Program-made: the position numbers and the translations under genes
From: Pseudomonas sp. SCB32
GTDB taxonomy: Bacteria > Pseudomonadota > Gammaproteobacteria > Pseudomonadales > Pseudomonadaceae
Assembly (NCBI RefSeq): GCF_009189165.1
Contig: NZ_CP045118.1
Span: forward strand, 3,410,001 to 3,474,000
Direction: 5' to 3'
DNA: 64,000 nt
The notes under the pieces: model-generated
What the model was told of the DNA's origin: nothing
The model's database searches: none
What the model saw: only the letters and a program-made list of their open reading frames with translations
Shown: in pieces, positions 47,274 through 54,890 of the stretch
Layout: each line of letters starts with the position of its first letter
Numbering within the stretch: position 1 is the first letter of the stretch

Positions 47274-48080
47274 TCAGTCGACCGCGATGCCATAGCGCTG
47301 CGCCGGGGCGCTGCGGGACAGGTTCGGCGCCATCTTCAGCCGCGCTGCGGTGAAGGCTTCGAACTCGCCGGCATCCGGCAGCGCCGGCAGGGTCACCACT
47401 TCACCCTGGGCAAGGCCTGCCAGCGCGGCGTCCACCATGTGGTTCACGTCCATCAGCATTTCCGGCGGCAGTGCGGATATCTCGGTACCGGCGCGCTCCC
47501 AGATTTCGGTGCGGGTGGCGCCCGGCAGCACGGCCTGGATGCGCAGGCCCAGCGGCGCCAGTTCCTGCTGCATGGACAGGGTCAGGTTGAGCACGAAGGC
47601 CTTGGTGGCGCTGTAGCTGCCGTTGAACAACTCCGGCGCCAGGGCCAGTACCGAAGCGACGTTGATGATGGTGCCGCGACCGCGCCCGGCAAAGGCCTTG
47701 GCGGCGCTGCCGGCCAGGCGCGCGATGGCGGTGACGTTCAGCTCGATCATGCTTTCCAGGCGGTCAAGATCGGTTTCCAGCAGGGTGCCGTTGATCGCCA
47801 CCCCGGCATTGTTCAGCAGCAGGCTGATGCTCTCGTCCTCACGCAGGCGGGCCTCGACGCGGGCGCGGTCTTCCTTGCGGGTAAGGTCGGCCTTCAGCAC
47901 CTGCACCGAGACGCCGTACTGCTCGCCCAGGCCGGCAGCCAATGCATCCAGGCGCTGCTGGTCGCGGGCCACCAGCAGCAGGTCATACCCCTGGGCGGCA
48001 AGGCGCTGGGCATAGGTCGCGCCGATGCCGGAGGAAGCACCGGTGATCAGTGCGCGGCCCAGTTCGGATTTGGCATTCAT
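47274..48080 (-). CDS. SDR family oxidoreductase
   Basis: A 268-residue short-chain dehydrogenase. NADP-binding ITGASSGIGATYAQRLA, then LLNNAGVA and active-site YSATKAFVLNLTLSMQQEL. The sequence style (VARDQQRLDALAAGLG) resembles DltE/YbbO-type reductases with broad carbonyl substrates. ATG 48080 follows CTGGAGAA. A compact AT-rich inverted repeat about 110-130 nt upstream could be its operator. Substrate unknown. Confidence 0.9.
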   Translation of the reverse strand: MNAKSELGRALITGASSGIGATYAQRLAAQGYDLLLVARDQQRLDALAAGLGEQYGVSVQVLKADLTRKEDRARVEARLREDESISLLLNNAGVAINGTLLETDLDRLESMIELNVTAIARLAGSAAKAFAGRGRGTIINVASVLALAPELFNGSYSATKAFVLNLTLSMQQELAPLGLRIQAVLPGATRTEIWERAGTEISALPPEMLMDVNHMVDAALAGLAQGEVVTLPALPDAGEFEAFTAARLKMAPNLSRSAPAQRYGIAVD

Positions 48081-48190
48081 GGTTTTTCTCCAGAGGCGCA
48101 ATGCGCGCCGCATGCAAGGGGGATCAGGGCCCGAGGGGGCCGTCTGGAATGTCCGGCCCGCAATTGAATTACAGCCGTCATCTGAAGATT

Positions 48191-48210
48191 AATATTATGC
48201 AAGTAATATT
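48191..48210 (-). promoter_or_regulatory. AT-rich inverted repeat upstream of the SDR gene
   Basis: AATATTA (48191-48197) and TAATATT (48204-48210) are separated by TGCAAG. It is the only AT-rich stretch in the 381-bp region between the SDR and HlyD-type genes, so it is a likely promoter/operator. No gene is supported in the rest of the gap. Confidence 0.45.
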
Positions 48211-48427
48211 ATCTGTCAACAGCCTTGCAAACGCGTGAGGGCGACAAGGAGATCAAAGGAGTACAGCACTCCGACGTCAGTCAGCGGAGCGTGCGGAACA
48301 GAAGGTTGGAATCAGACCGGGCGACACCCGAAGCGAATGCCGCCCCTCCCCGGTGCCGCCTTAACGGGAGGACGGCATCACCGCAGGCTCGCCCTGCCGC
48401 CCCATTGCGGGCCGGCAGCCAGCACCG

Positions 48428-48452
48428 CAGGCGTCAGCAAGGCTGACGCCTG
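48428..48452 (-). terminator. Hairpin ending the glycosyltransferase operon
   Basis: CAGGCGTCAGC (48428-48438) pairs with GCTGACGCCTG (48442-48452) around AAG. It lies 9 nt beyond the stop of the HlyD-type gene on the minus strand. No T-run follows. Confidence 0.65.
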
Positions 48453-48461
48453 GCAGGTGTA

Positions 48462-49502
48462 TTACTCCTGGACCGCCCAGCGGTTGAGCCAGTGCCAGCG
48501 ATGCGGGAAACGCGCCTTCAGGCCCAGGCGGTCGACACGCCAGAACGCCGGCCATTCGCCCTTGACCCGCGCCAGCAGGCGCAGGTTGCGGTTCGGCGCG
48601 CTGAAGGCCTCGCGCAATTCCACCGGTACCGGGGCGGCATCTTCCACCATGCGCACCACCTCCGCCGGCAGCCACGTCCCGTCCGGCAGGCGCACGCGGA
48701 ACGGCTGGCCGGGCGATGCGTACTCGGCAAAGCGCGGATCGAGGTAGATCCAGATCTCGGCCTCGCCGAGACGCTGCAGGCGCATCAGCAAGGTGCCAGG
48801 GCCGACGTTCTCGCCCTCGCCGACCAGGACTTCGCTGATGACGCCCGAATCGTTGGCCTTCAGCTCCAGCCCCTGCAGGCGCGACTGCAGCCAGTCGCTC
48901 TCCAGTCGACGCTGACGATCCAGGGTGTCATCCCCCGGTTGAGCTTCGCGGCGGTCGAACTCCACCAGGTCGCGCTGGCGACGGTCACGCTCGTCCTGGG
49001 CCTGCAGCACTTCCCCTCGGGTCGCCGCACCGGCGGCGAGCAGGCCACGCAGTTGTTGCAGGCGGCTTTCCGCGCTGCTCAACAGGCGCACAAGAGGCGC
49101 GCGTTCGCTTTCGCTGAGGGTCCGGCGCCCAGGTGCCACGGGTGCGGCCTTCGAGGGGTCGGACAGCAGCGCCAGGCGAGCACGCCATTCGGGGTTGTCC
49201 ATGCTCATCAGCAGCTGGCCAGCCGTTACCTTGTCGCCGGGGCGGACCAGCACCTGTGCCACCTGCCCGGCCTCACGGGCCCGCAGCTCGCTGGATGGCA
49301 GGTGCAGTTGCGCGGGCGCCTCGATCAGCCAGAGGCCGAGCATTTCGCGCCCCACCAGGAACAGCAGCGGGCTGGTCACCACCAGCAGGATCAGATACCA
49401 GCGCAGCTTGAACGCCATGCGCTTGCCCGGCGCGTAAAGCACCTTGAGGCCCTGGTCCTGAGTGGGCTGTTGTTCCTTGGGGCTGGAGAATCGAATCTTC
49501 AT
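48462..49502 (-). CDS. HlyD-family periplasmic adaptor of the glycan export operon
   Basis: 346 residues. One inner-membrane helix at about 33-53 (WYLILLVVTSPLLFLVG). A lipoyl/barrel-sandwich half follows (HLPSSELRAREAGQVAQVLVRPGDKVTAGQLL), then a coiled hairpin (about 110-190), the second half (SGVISEVLVGEGENVGPGTLL) and a C-terminal beta domain. It would bridge the inner-membrane glycosyltransferase and the TolC-type protein encoded 7 nt upstream. No ABC or RND transporter is present, unlike normal HlyD systems; Alg44 in alginate export is a comparable adaptor. ATG 49502 is chosen because the upstream frame is the shadow of the TolC gene. Confidence 0.85.
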   Translation of the reverse strand: MKIRFSSPKEQQPTQDQGLKVLYAPGKRMAFKLRWYLILLVVTSPLLFLVGREMLGLWLIEAPAQLHLPSSELRAREAGQVAQVLVRPGDKVTAGQLLMSMDNPEWRARLALLSDPSKAAPVAPGRRTLSESERAPLVRLLSSAESRLQQLRGLLAAGAATRGEVLQAQDERDRRQRDLVEFDRREAQPGDDTLDRQRRLESDWLQSRLQGLELKANDSGVISEVLVGEGENVGPGTLLMRLQRLGEAEIWIYLDPRFAEYASPGQPFRVRLPDGTWLPAEVVRMVEDAAPVPVELREAFSAPNRNLRLLARVKGEWPAFWRVDRLGLKARFPHRWHWLNRWAVQE

Positions 49503-49509
49503 GGGATGC

Positions 49510-51597
49510 TCAATGCGGGAAATGGGACCAGTCCTGCCAGTCGATTCCGGAAACCCCGGCCGCCTGCAGACGCGTACGCCAGCGCTCCACCTGCTGCTGC
49601 AGCTGGACGCGCGACGCCCCGGCCCAGGACTCTTCGGCCGACAATTGCGGCTCGACACTCTGCGCCAGTCGGAAACGCAGCGCCGGCCAACGCCGGGCAA
49701 TGGACTCCGCAAGCTCCGCGCTGCGTTCGGGATTGCGGGTGTAGATCATCAGGCTGACCTGCTTGACACCGCGCTTGGGCAAGGCGCAAGGCACGCAGGG
49801 GCCGCCAGTGGACTCGGCGAACCAGCGCGGGTGGCTGGACAGCTCCAGCGGCCAGTAATCGAGCTGGCCGACGGCACCCACGGTATCCAGCCAGTCCTGC
49901 AGGCGACTGTCGGGCACCGGCCAGCCGAGCTGCTCGACCTCCAGATCCAGGTGCACGGCGTCGAAGCGGATGTCGCGAAGCTGGCCGAGCAGCGCCAGCA
50001 GGTCCTTTCGCCCGCTGGCGGACAGCCAGGCCGGGTCGCCCAGCAGCAGGACGACCTGCATGCCCTGGGCACGGGCGTCGGCCAGGGTCAGCTGGAGCTG
50101 CCCGCGCAGGGTCGGCATATCCGCGACCTGGCGTGCATCGAGTCCGACGTAGAGACGCTGCATGCCGGCGCTGCGCAGTGCCTTCAGTTCGGCGCTGCGG
50201 CTCGTAGGTTGCAGCAGGGCCTGGCTCTTCCACAGGTAGGCCCCCTGGTTCCAGGCCGCGCTCTGGGAGGGGCTGGCCTTCGCCTGCGCCTGCGTACCTG
50301 CCGGCGGCTGCCAACTGAGGTCCTGCACGCCGAGCAGCGGGCTCAATGCCTGGTCATCGTCGACGAACAGGCGCAAGGCGGCTTCGCGCAACCAGACCGC
50401 ATGCCACGCGGCGATCAGGCGCAGGCCGCTGTCATAGCGTTCCAGCTCCACGGCCTGCTCTTCGCTGGGGCCGTCGGACGTTGCACGTTCCGAACGCAGG
50501 CGCTGCTCGCGCAGGGCCACAGCCGAGACGGCGAACTGCTCGCGCTCGCGCTCCAGGCCGTCCACGGCCTGCTGCTGGCCCTGCAGGGCCCTGGCCAGGT
50601 CCTGCAGCAACTTCTGGCGCTCGGCCTTCAACTGGGCCTGGGCCGCCCGTTGGCGCGCCTCCCCTTCCCGCCCACGGGCCTGACCGTATGACAACAGGTC
50701 GAAGGGTGCGGAGAAGTTCAGGCTGGCGACCAGGCCATTCCCGGTGCTGCTGGCCCCGTTACGGTCCTCGAGGCTCTGCGCAACGCTGAAACTGGAATCG
50801 ATGCTGTCATACCAGGGCGACTTCCGGTTCCGCTCCGCATCGCGCAATTCATCCTGGCGCTCCTGCAGGCGCGGATGGCCTTCCAGCGCCTGGCGCCAGC
50901 TGGTCAGCGGCTGGACCCGCGCCGCCAGCGATTCCGCCTGCGCCTGCTGGCTGGGGGAGATATCCAGGCCGGAGAGTTCGGCGAGGCTGGAACGGGTATC
51001 GTCAAGCAGTCGCGCGCTGGTCTCGCAGCGGCGCTGCAGGGACTGCCACTGGCCGTCCAGCAGCTTCGCCTGGGACGGCAGCAACCAGCCCTGGCGCTGC
51101 CGCAAGGCCAGCCGCTCGCGGGCGCCCGACGCGGCGGGCAGCAGGGTCTGGCACCAACGGTTTTCCTCTTCCGCGCGCCACCAGTCGGCGTAGGCGCTGC
51201 GCAGCGCCAGCCGCTGTTCGGCCTTTTGCAGCAGGCGGCGGGATTGCTGCCGCTGCTGTTCGAGCTCGACGGCGGAGACCGCCTGCACTTGTCGCCGCAG
51301 GCTGCCCAGCAAGGGATGGCGCAAACCCAGCGCCATGTTCCGCCCGTAGTAGGTATCGATCACGCTCTCGGTCACCAGCTCGCGATAGTGGCCCGCGCTG
51401 GCCGCGCCGAACCACTCCCAGCCCGCTTCGGCCTCGCGCTGCTCCTTGAGTGCATCCAGGGCATGCAGGTTGGCGGCATTGGCTTGCAGGACGGCGCTGT
51501 CGTCGGCGCTTTCGAGGACCCGCGACAACGGCAGCACGTCGGCCTGGGAGAAGCCGGCGGCCAGCAGCAGGGAGCCAAGGAGCAGGTGACGCATCAT
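49510..51597 (-). CDS. TolC-family outer-membrane protein fused to a C-terminal barrel-like domain
   Basis: 695 residues. Signal peptide MMRHLLLGSLLLAAGFSQA. Residues about 20-435 are TolC-like: two long helical repeats (VELEQQRQQSRRLLQKAEQRL and REGEARQRAAQAQLKAERQKLL regions), giving an outer-membrane channel. Residues about 447-695 are unlike TolC: AYLWKSQALL, LYVGLDARQVADMP, MQVVLLLGDPAWL, FDAVHLDLEVEQLGWP and VKQVSLMIYTRN read like successive strands of a TIM barrel. The DLEVE near 548 sits where glycosidase-type barrels keep acids. This fusion suggests a glycan-processing channel. The start at 51597 has AGAGG upstream; ATG 51594 is an alternative. It begins 4 nt after the GT stop. Confidence 0.8.
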   Translation of the reverse strand: MMRHLLLGSLLLAAGFSQADVLPLSRVLESADDSAVLQANAANLHALDALKEQREAEAGWEWFGAASAGHYRELVTESVIDTYYGRNMALGLRHPLLGSLRRQVQAVSAVELEQQRQQSRRLLQKAEQRLALRSAYADWWRAEEENRWCQTLLPAASGARERLALRQRQGWLLPSQAKLLDGQWQSLQRRCETSARLLDDTRSSLAELSGLDISPSQQAQAESLAARVQPLTSWRQALEGHPRLQERQDELRDAERNRKSPWYDSIDSSFSVAQSLEDRNGASSTGNGLVASLNFSAPFDLLSYGQARGREGEARQRAAQAQLKAERQKLLQDLARALQGQQQAVDGLEREREQFAVSAVALREQRLRSERATSDGPSEEQAVELERYDSGLRLIAAWHAVWLREAALRLFVDDDQALSPLLGVQDLSWQPPAGTQAQAKASPSQSAAWNQGAYLWKSQALLQPTSRSAELKALRSAGMQRLYVGLDARQVADMPTLRGQLQLTLADARAQGMQVVLLLGDPAWLSASGRKDLLALLGQLRDIRFDAVHLDLEVEQLGWPVPDSRLQDWLDTVGAVGQLDYWPLELSSHPRWFAESTGGPCVPCALPKRGVKQVSLMIYTRNPERSAELAESIARRWPALRFRLAQSVEPQLSAEESWAGASRVQLQQQVERWRTRLQAAGVSGIDWQDWSHFPH

Positions 51598-51601
51598 CAG
51601 A

Positions 51602-52930
51602 TCAGAACCTCTTTGCCTTACGCAGCACCCACCAGGGCGCCATGCTGGTTTCTTCATGGCCGCGGCGCAGGGCCTCGTTGAGCATGGCCACGGCGCTCCA
51701 CAGGCGCATGACCAGCATGAACAGGGGGAAGACGAAGACCACCGGGAACAGTTTCAGGTCCTTGCGCGGACGCTCCGAAACCAGGACCAGCATGGCCAGG
51801 TACAACAGCAGGGTCATGCCCAGGTAGACCAGGTAGATGAGCGACGCCAGGGCAAGGAAGCGCGGCAAGGGCACGACCAGGGGACCGATCACGCAGTAGC
51901 CGAAGATGATGAACGGCAGCACCAGCTGGAAGAAGAAGCCGGTGATCAGCGTCATCAGAAAATTGGACCAGCCCAGCAGGCGCGGATTGAAGCTGTGGCG
52001 ATGCTTGCGGATGTAGAGGAAGTACAGGTCGCCATCCCAGCGCAGCCGCTGCTGGAGGAACTGGAGGAACTTCACCGGCGCATCGGTATGCCCGATGGCG
52101 CCGGGCTCGAAGGGGATGCGCAAGGGCTTGCGGCCGAAGTAGTTCTTGATCCGCAGGGTGAGGTCCAGGTCTTCCGCCGTGTGGGTGTCCCAGCCGCCGA
52201 TCTTGTCGAGGAAGCTGCGGCGGAAAGCACCGAAGGCCCCGGAGACGTTGTTCACCAGATTCCACTCGCTCAGGCCGATCTTGGCCATGTGGATCGACAA
52301 CTGGTACTCCAGCGCCTGCATCGCCGTGGTCAGCGAAGCCCAGGCATTGCGCACCCGCAGGCTGCCGGCCACCGCCGGCACGTCGGGATCGGCGAAATGC
52401 CGGACGATCCGACTGACCATGTCGTTGTCGAAGGAGGTGTCGCCGTCCAGCGCCATGATGATCTCGCCGGTGCAATGCGCGAGGCCGGCGTTGAGCGACG
52501 ACACCCGGCCGCCGCGCTGCCATTTGGCGATGGGTCGCAGCAGACGTCGCGGATACAGCGTCGAATCGACGCGGAAGTCCCGCACCGCCTGCATGGTGGG
52601 CTTGTTGACCGCCGCGCCATCGACCACAGGGATCATCTCGATGTAGCCCGGATAAGTCTGCTCGCACAGGCTCAGCAAGGTCTTCTGCACATCCAGACCT
52701 TCGCTGTAGCAGGTGATGATGCAGGACACCCGCGGGCGGTACCCGTTGTCCTTGGGCAGCTCGAAAGGCTTGCGCATGAACCAGCGCAGCACGCCGATCA
52801 GCACCATCAGGTTGAGCGGCACTTCCAGGAGCAGGAAGGCCGGCAGCAACTTGAAGGCCGCCTGGAAGAACCCGTCGCTACGGGCCAACTCCGCGATCAG
52901 CAGCAGCCATTGTTCGATGAAGGCTTCCAT
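51602..52930 (-). CDS. Membrane glycosyltransferase family 2 (synthase-like)
   Basis: 442 residues. N-terminal helix about 27-49 (FKLLPAFLLLEVPLNLMVLIGVL). The GT-A domain has SCIITCYSEG, ALDGDTSFD (DxD-type), TAEDLDLTLR and QQRLRWDGD (QxxRW motif of processive synthases). At least three C-terminal helices follow (FLMTLITGFFFQLVLPFIIFG onwards). This resembles polysaccharide synthases such as hyaluronan, Alg8 or BcsA that polymerise and translocate a glycan. There is no C-terminal PilZ domain. It starts 3 nt after the upstream stop. The sugar is unknown. Confidence 0.92.
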   Translation of the reverse strand: MEAFIEQWLLLIAELARSDGFFQAAFKLLPAFLLLEVPLNLMVLIGVLRWFMRKPFELPKDNGYRPRVSCIITCYSEGLDVQKTLLSLCEQTYPGYIEMIPVVDGAAVNKPTMQAVRDFRVDSTLYPRRLLRPIAKWQRGGRVSSLNAGLAHCTGEIIMALDGDTSFDNDMVSRIVRHFADPDVPAVAGSLRVRNAWASLTTAMQALEYQLSIHMAKIGLSEWNLVNNVSGAFGAFRRSFLDKIGGWDTHTAEDLDLTLRIKNYFGRKPLRIPFEPGAIGHTDAPVKFLQFLQQRLRWDGDLYFLYIRKHRHSFNPRLLGWSNFLMTLITGFFFQLVLPFIIFGYCVIGPLVVPLPRFLALASLIYLVYLGMTLLLYLAMLVLVSERPRKDLKLFPVVFVFPLFMLVMRLWSAVAMLNEALRRGHEETSMAPWWVLRKAKRF

Positions 52931-52933
52931 GCG

Positions 52934-54328
52934 TCAGCCGAGTTGTCCGCCCAGCCTGGCCAGCAGCAAGGCGGCGTCTTCCTGCTCCAACTGGTCGTCC
53001 GGCGCGGTGAAACCGGCAAGGCGGACCTCGATGCGCGTCGCCCGTTCCTGGGTCAGGCGCTCGGCGCCCTTGGCCAGGCGCTGGCGCACAACTTCCAACC
53101 CGGCGGCGTCGGTTTGCGGCATGAGCACCCAGAGCACTTCCTCGCTCATGCGCGAGCAGCGATCTGTCTCGCGCACGGCTTCCTGCAGGCGCTCCACCAG
53201 GCCATCGACCAGGGCGTGGCCACGCATCTCGCCCAGCTCGGAGAGGGTTTCCAGCAGATTGACGAAGCGCAGGCCAAGCAGGGAGAACGGCGGATTGCGG
53301 TGTCGCGTGGTCAGTTGCAACTGCCAGGTGAGCAGTTCCAGGAACGCCTGGCGCGGCAGCAGGCTGAGGCTGCCGAACCGTTCCATGTTCGCCGAGGTTG
53401 CGGCGAAGCCCTCGCGGCAGCGCAGGCGCCCCGCCTCGGCAATGCGGAAGTGGCGCACCTCGCGCACCCGCAACTTGTCCGGCTCATGATTCTGCCCGCA
53501 ATCCAGGCAACGCGCCTCCACGGCGGCGTCGACGAAGAACGCCTGGCAGCTGCGGCAACGGTAGTTCTCAAGGGGGCGGTCGTAGTCACTGCCGATGTGG
53601 CGCAGACGCGTCAGGCAGTTCGGACACAACAGCAAGCCATCCTTGAGGAAGTGCTCCTGGGGTCCGACGTGGCCGCAGGTGAAGCAGTGCAGCGACGGCT
53701 GGCGACCGATGTCCAGGGCCTGGCACTCCGGGCACACGTCCACGTAGTTCAGGCGCCCCGAGCCGCAGCCGGTGCACAGGCGCAGACGGTCCAGCAATTC
53801 GCCCTCTTCGAGCCAGCCCTGCTGCCCCATCAGTTGCAGCCAGGAGAACGGGTTGATCTCCTCGCTGTCGCTCAGGGCTTCGAGAATCGGGTAGCGGTAA
53901 TGCTGGGGCACGGCGGTGTCACGTACAGCGTGCACATCCCCGCGCGAGCGCAGCCAGAGCCAGGCCAGTACGCGCTCCTCGAAGCGAGCCGGAGCCTGCC
54001 CGCGATTGAACAGGCTGAAGCGCTCGCGCCACAGGCGCCAGAGCGGCGTGATTGCGCCCGCCTCGGCCGGCGGCGCACCGTCACCCAGCGCAATGCACCA
54101 GGGGTCAAGATCCTGGCAGCAATAGATCAGGGCAAAGCGATAGCGAGAGTCCTGACGCAGACTGCGGAGCATCTGCCCAGCCTGGAACCCGGGCAGGTCG
54201 ATGATCAGCACATCGTAGGTCGATGCCGACTGCAGGGCGGCCAGATCAGCGTAATGATCCAGTTCACTGCCACGGTAGCGGGAGGAAGCGGTGCCAATGA
54301 CTGCGGCCAGGGGTGACGCGGTATTCAT
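52934..54328 (-). CDS. Zinc-ribbon (TackOD1-like) protein with receiver-like and degenerate GGDEF-like ends
   Basis: 464 residues, no membrane segment. Residues about 20-80 resemble a receiver fold (YDVLIIDLPGFQAGQML). Residues about 195-300 carry five CxxC-type pairs (CTGCGSG, CPEC, CFTCGH, CPNC, CRSC, CLDCG), i.e. tandem zinc ribbons like the TackOD1 output domain. Residues about 340-455 align by eye with GGDEF domains (PPFSLLGLRFVNLLETLSEL, then DRCSRMSEEVLWVLMP), with the GGDEF signature replaced by MSEEV. It is the first gene of the operon, so a c-di-GMP-related regulator is inferred. ATG 54328 has only a weak AGAG. Confidence 0.8.
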   Translation of the reverse strand: MNTASPLAAVIGTASSRYRGSELDHYADLAALQSASTYDVLIIDLPGFQAGQMLRSLRQDSRYRFALIYCCQDLDPWCIALGDGAPPAEAGAITPLWRLWRERFSLFNRGQAPARFEERVLAWLWLRSRGDVHAVRDTAVPQHYRYPILEALSDSEEINPFSWLQLMGQQGWLEEGELLDRLRLCTGCGSGRLNYVDVCPECQALDIGRQPSLHCFTCGHVGPQEHFLKDGLLLCPNCLTRLRHIGSDYDRPLENYRCRSCQAFFVDAAVEARCLDCGQNHEPDKLRVREVRHFRIAEAGRLRCREGFAATSANMERFGSLSLLPRQAFLELLTWQLQLTTRHRNPPFSLLGLRFVNLLETLSELGEMRGHALVDGLVERLQEAVRETDRCSRMSEEVLWVLMPQTDAAGLEVVRQRLAKGAERLTQERATRIEVRLAGFTAPDDQLEQEDAALLLARLGGQLG

Positions 54329-54395
54329 GGAAAATCTCTGCGAGTTGTCCTTAACCTGATGGTCAATCATAGCAAAAAAGCATCAAAAATGCGGC

Positions 54396-54450
54396 GTTAA
54401 TTTGTCGCAGCAATTAACAATTGATAACTTTTCGTCAATTTGTTGACGAA
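54396..54450 (-). promoter_or_regulatory. AT-rich promoter region with a FleQ-box-like palindrome
   Basis: Within an AT-rich island (about 54365-54465) are GTTAATT/AATTAAC (54396-54402, 54412-54418) and TTCGTCAA/TTGACGAA (54431-54438, 54443-54450). The latter contains GTCAATTTGTTGAC, which matches the remembered FleQ consensus GTCaNTAAAtTGAC at 11 of 14 positions, including both conserved ends. It lies about 105-120 nt before the zinc-ribbon gene start. Confidence 0.5.
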
Positions 54451-54670
54451 TAAGCGCCACCAGAAACTGCGCCTCCTGAACGCTGTCACCTGATACGACA
54501 CGCCTTTCGAGGCCTCATGGAGGCGGCTGCCGGAGACCATCCAGCACATTAGATTGTCCATTCTAGACGGCCAGCGCGAGGCTTCCACCCGTCTCCGTAC
54601 AAGAATAAGCCAGGAGCGTCACCTGCACTTTCTGCCTGTCTACGAACCGGAACGATCCGGAGGAGGACAT

Positions 54671-54823
54671 ATGCGATTGCGCTGCTTTTTCCTGGGATGC
54701 CTGTGGGATGACGGGAATCTGACCAAAGTCGGCCACGTGCCAATGCTCTGCCAGCGCTGTGCGCGCTGCGGTGCGCAGCGTTACCTGGCAGCCAAAGCCG
54801 TGAGCCCGGAAGCGGAGATCTGA
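54671..54823 (+). CDS. Small cysteine-rich protein (PSPA7_2676-like)
   Basis: 50 residues, MRLRCFFLGCLWDDGNLTK... with Cys5, Cys10 and a C-terminal CQRCARCGAQRY cluster, which looks like a small zinc knuckle. It has an outstanding GGAGGAGGACAT ribosome site at 54658-54670. The pattern (CFFxGCLW, CxRCG) resembles the small Cys-rich family that I recall being named after PSPA7_2676 in Pseudomonas. Function unknown. It is divergent from the zinc-ribbon operon and ends before a terminator. Confidence 0.8.
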   Translation: MRLRCFFLGCLWDDGNLTKVGHVPMLCQRCARCGAQRYLAAKAVSPEAEI

Positions 54824-54838
54824 AGCCCGCCCAAAAGA

Positions 54839-54870
54839 AATGCCCGGAGCACGCAAGTGCTCCGGGCATT
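54839..54870. terminator. Terminator between the small Cys-rich gene and qhpB
   Basis: AATGCCCGGAGCAC (54839-54852) pairs with GTGCTCCGGGCATT (54857-54870), a perfect 14-bp stem with loop GCAA, between convergent genes. On the minus strand TTCTTTT follows. Confidence 0.85.
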
Positions 54871-54890
54871 GGGGTGTCACCGGGCAACGA

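Noticed and set aside
51656..54316. An 886-codon plus-strand frame across the GT2 and zinc-ribbon genes
   Set aside because: Antisense shadow of two genes with intact catalytic or zinc motifs; composition is the His/Gln/Ala/Arg mix typical of shadows.
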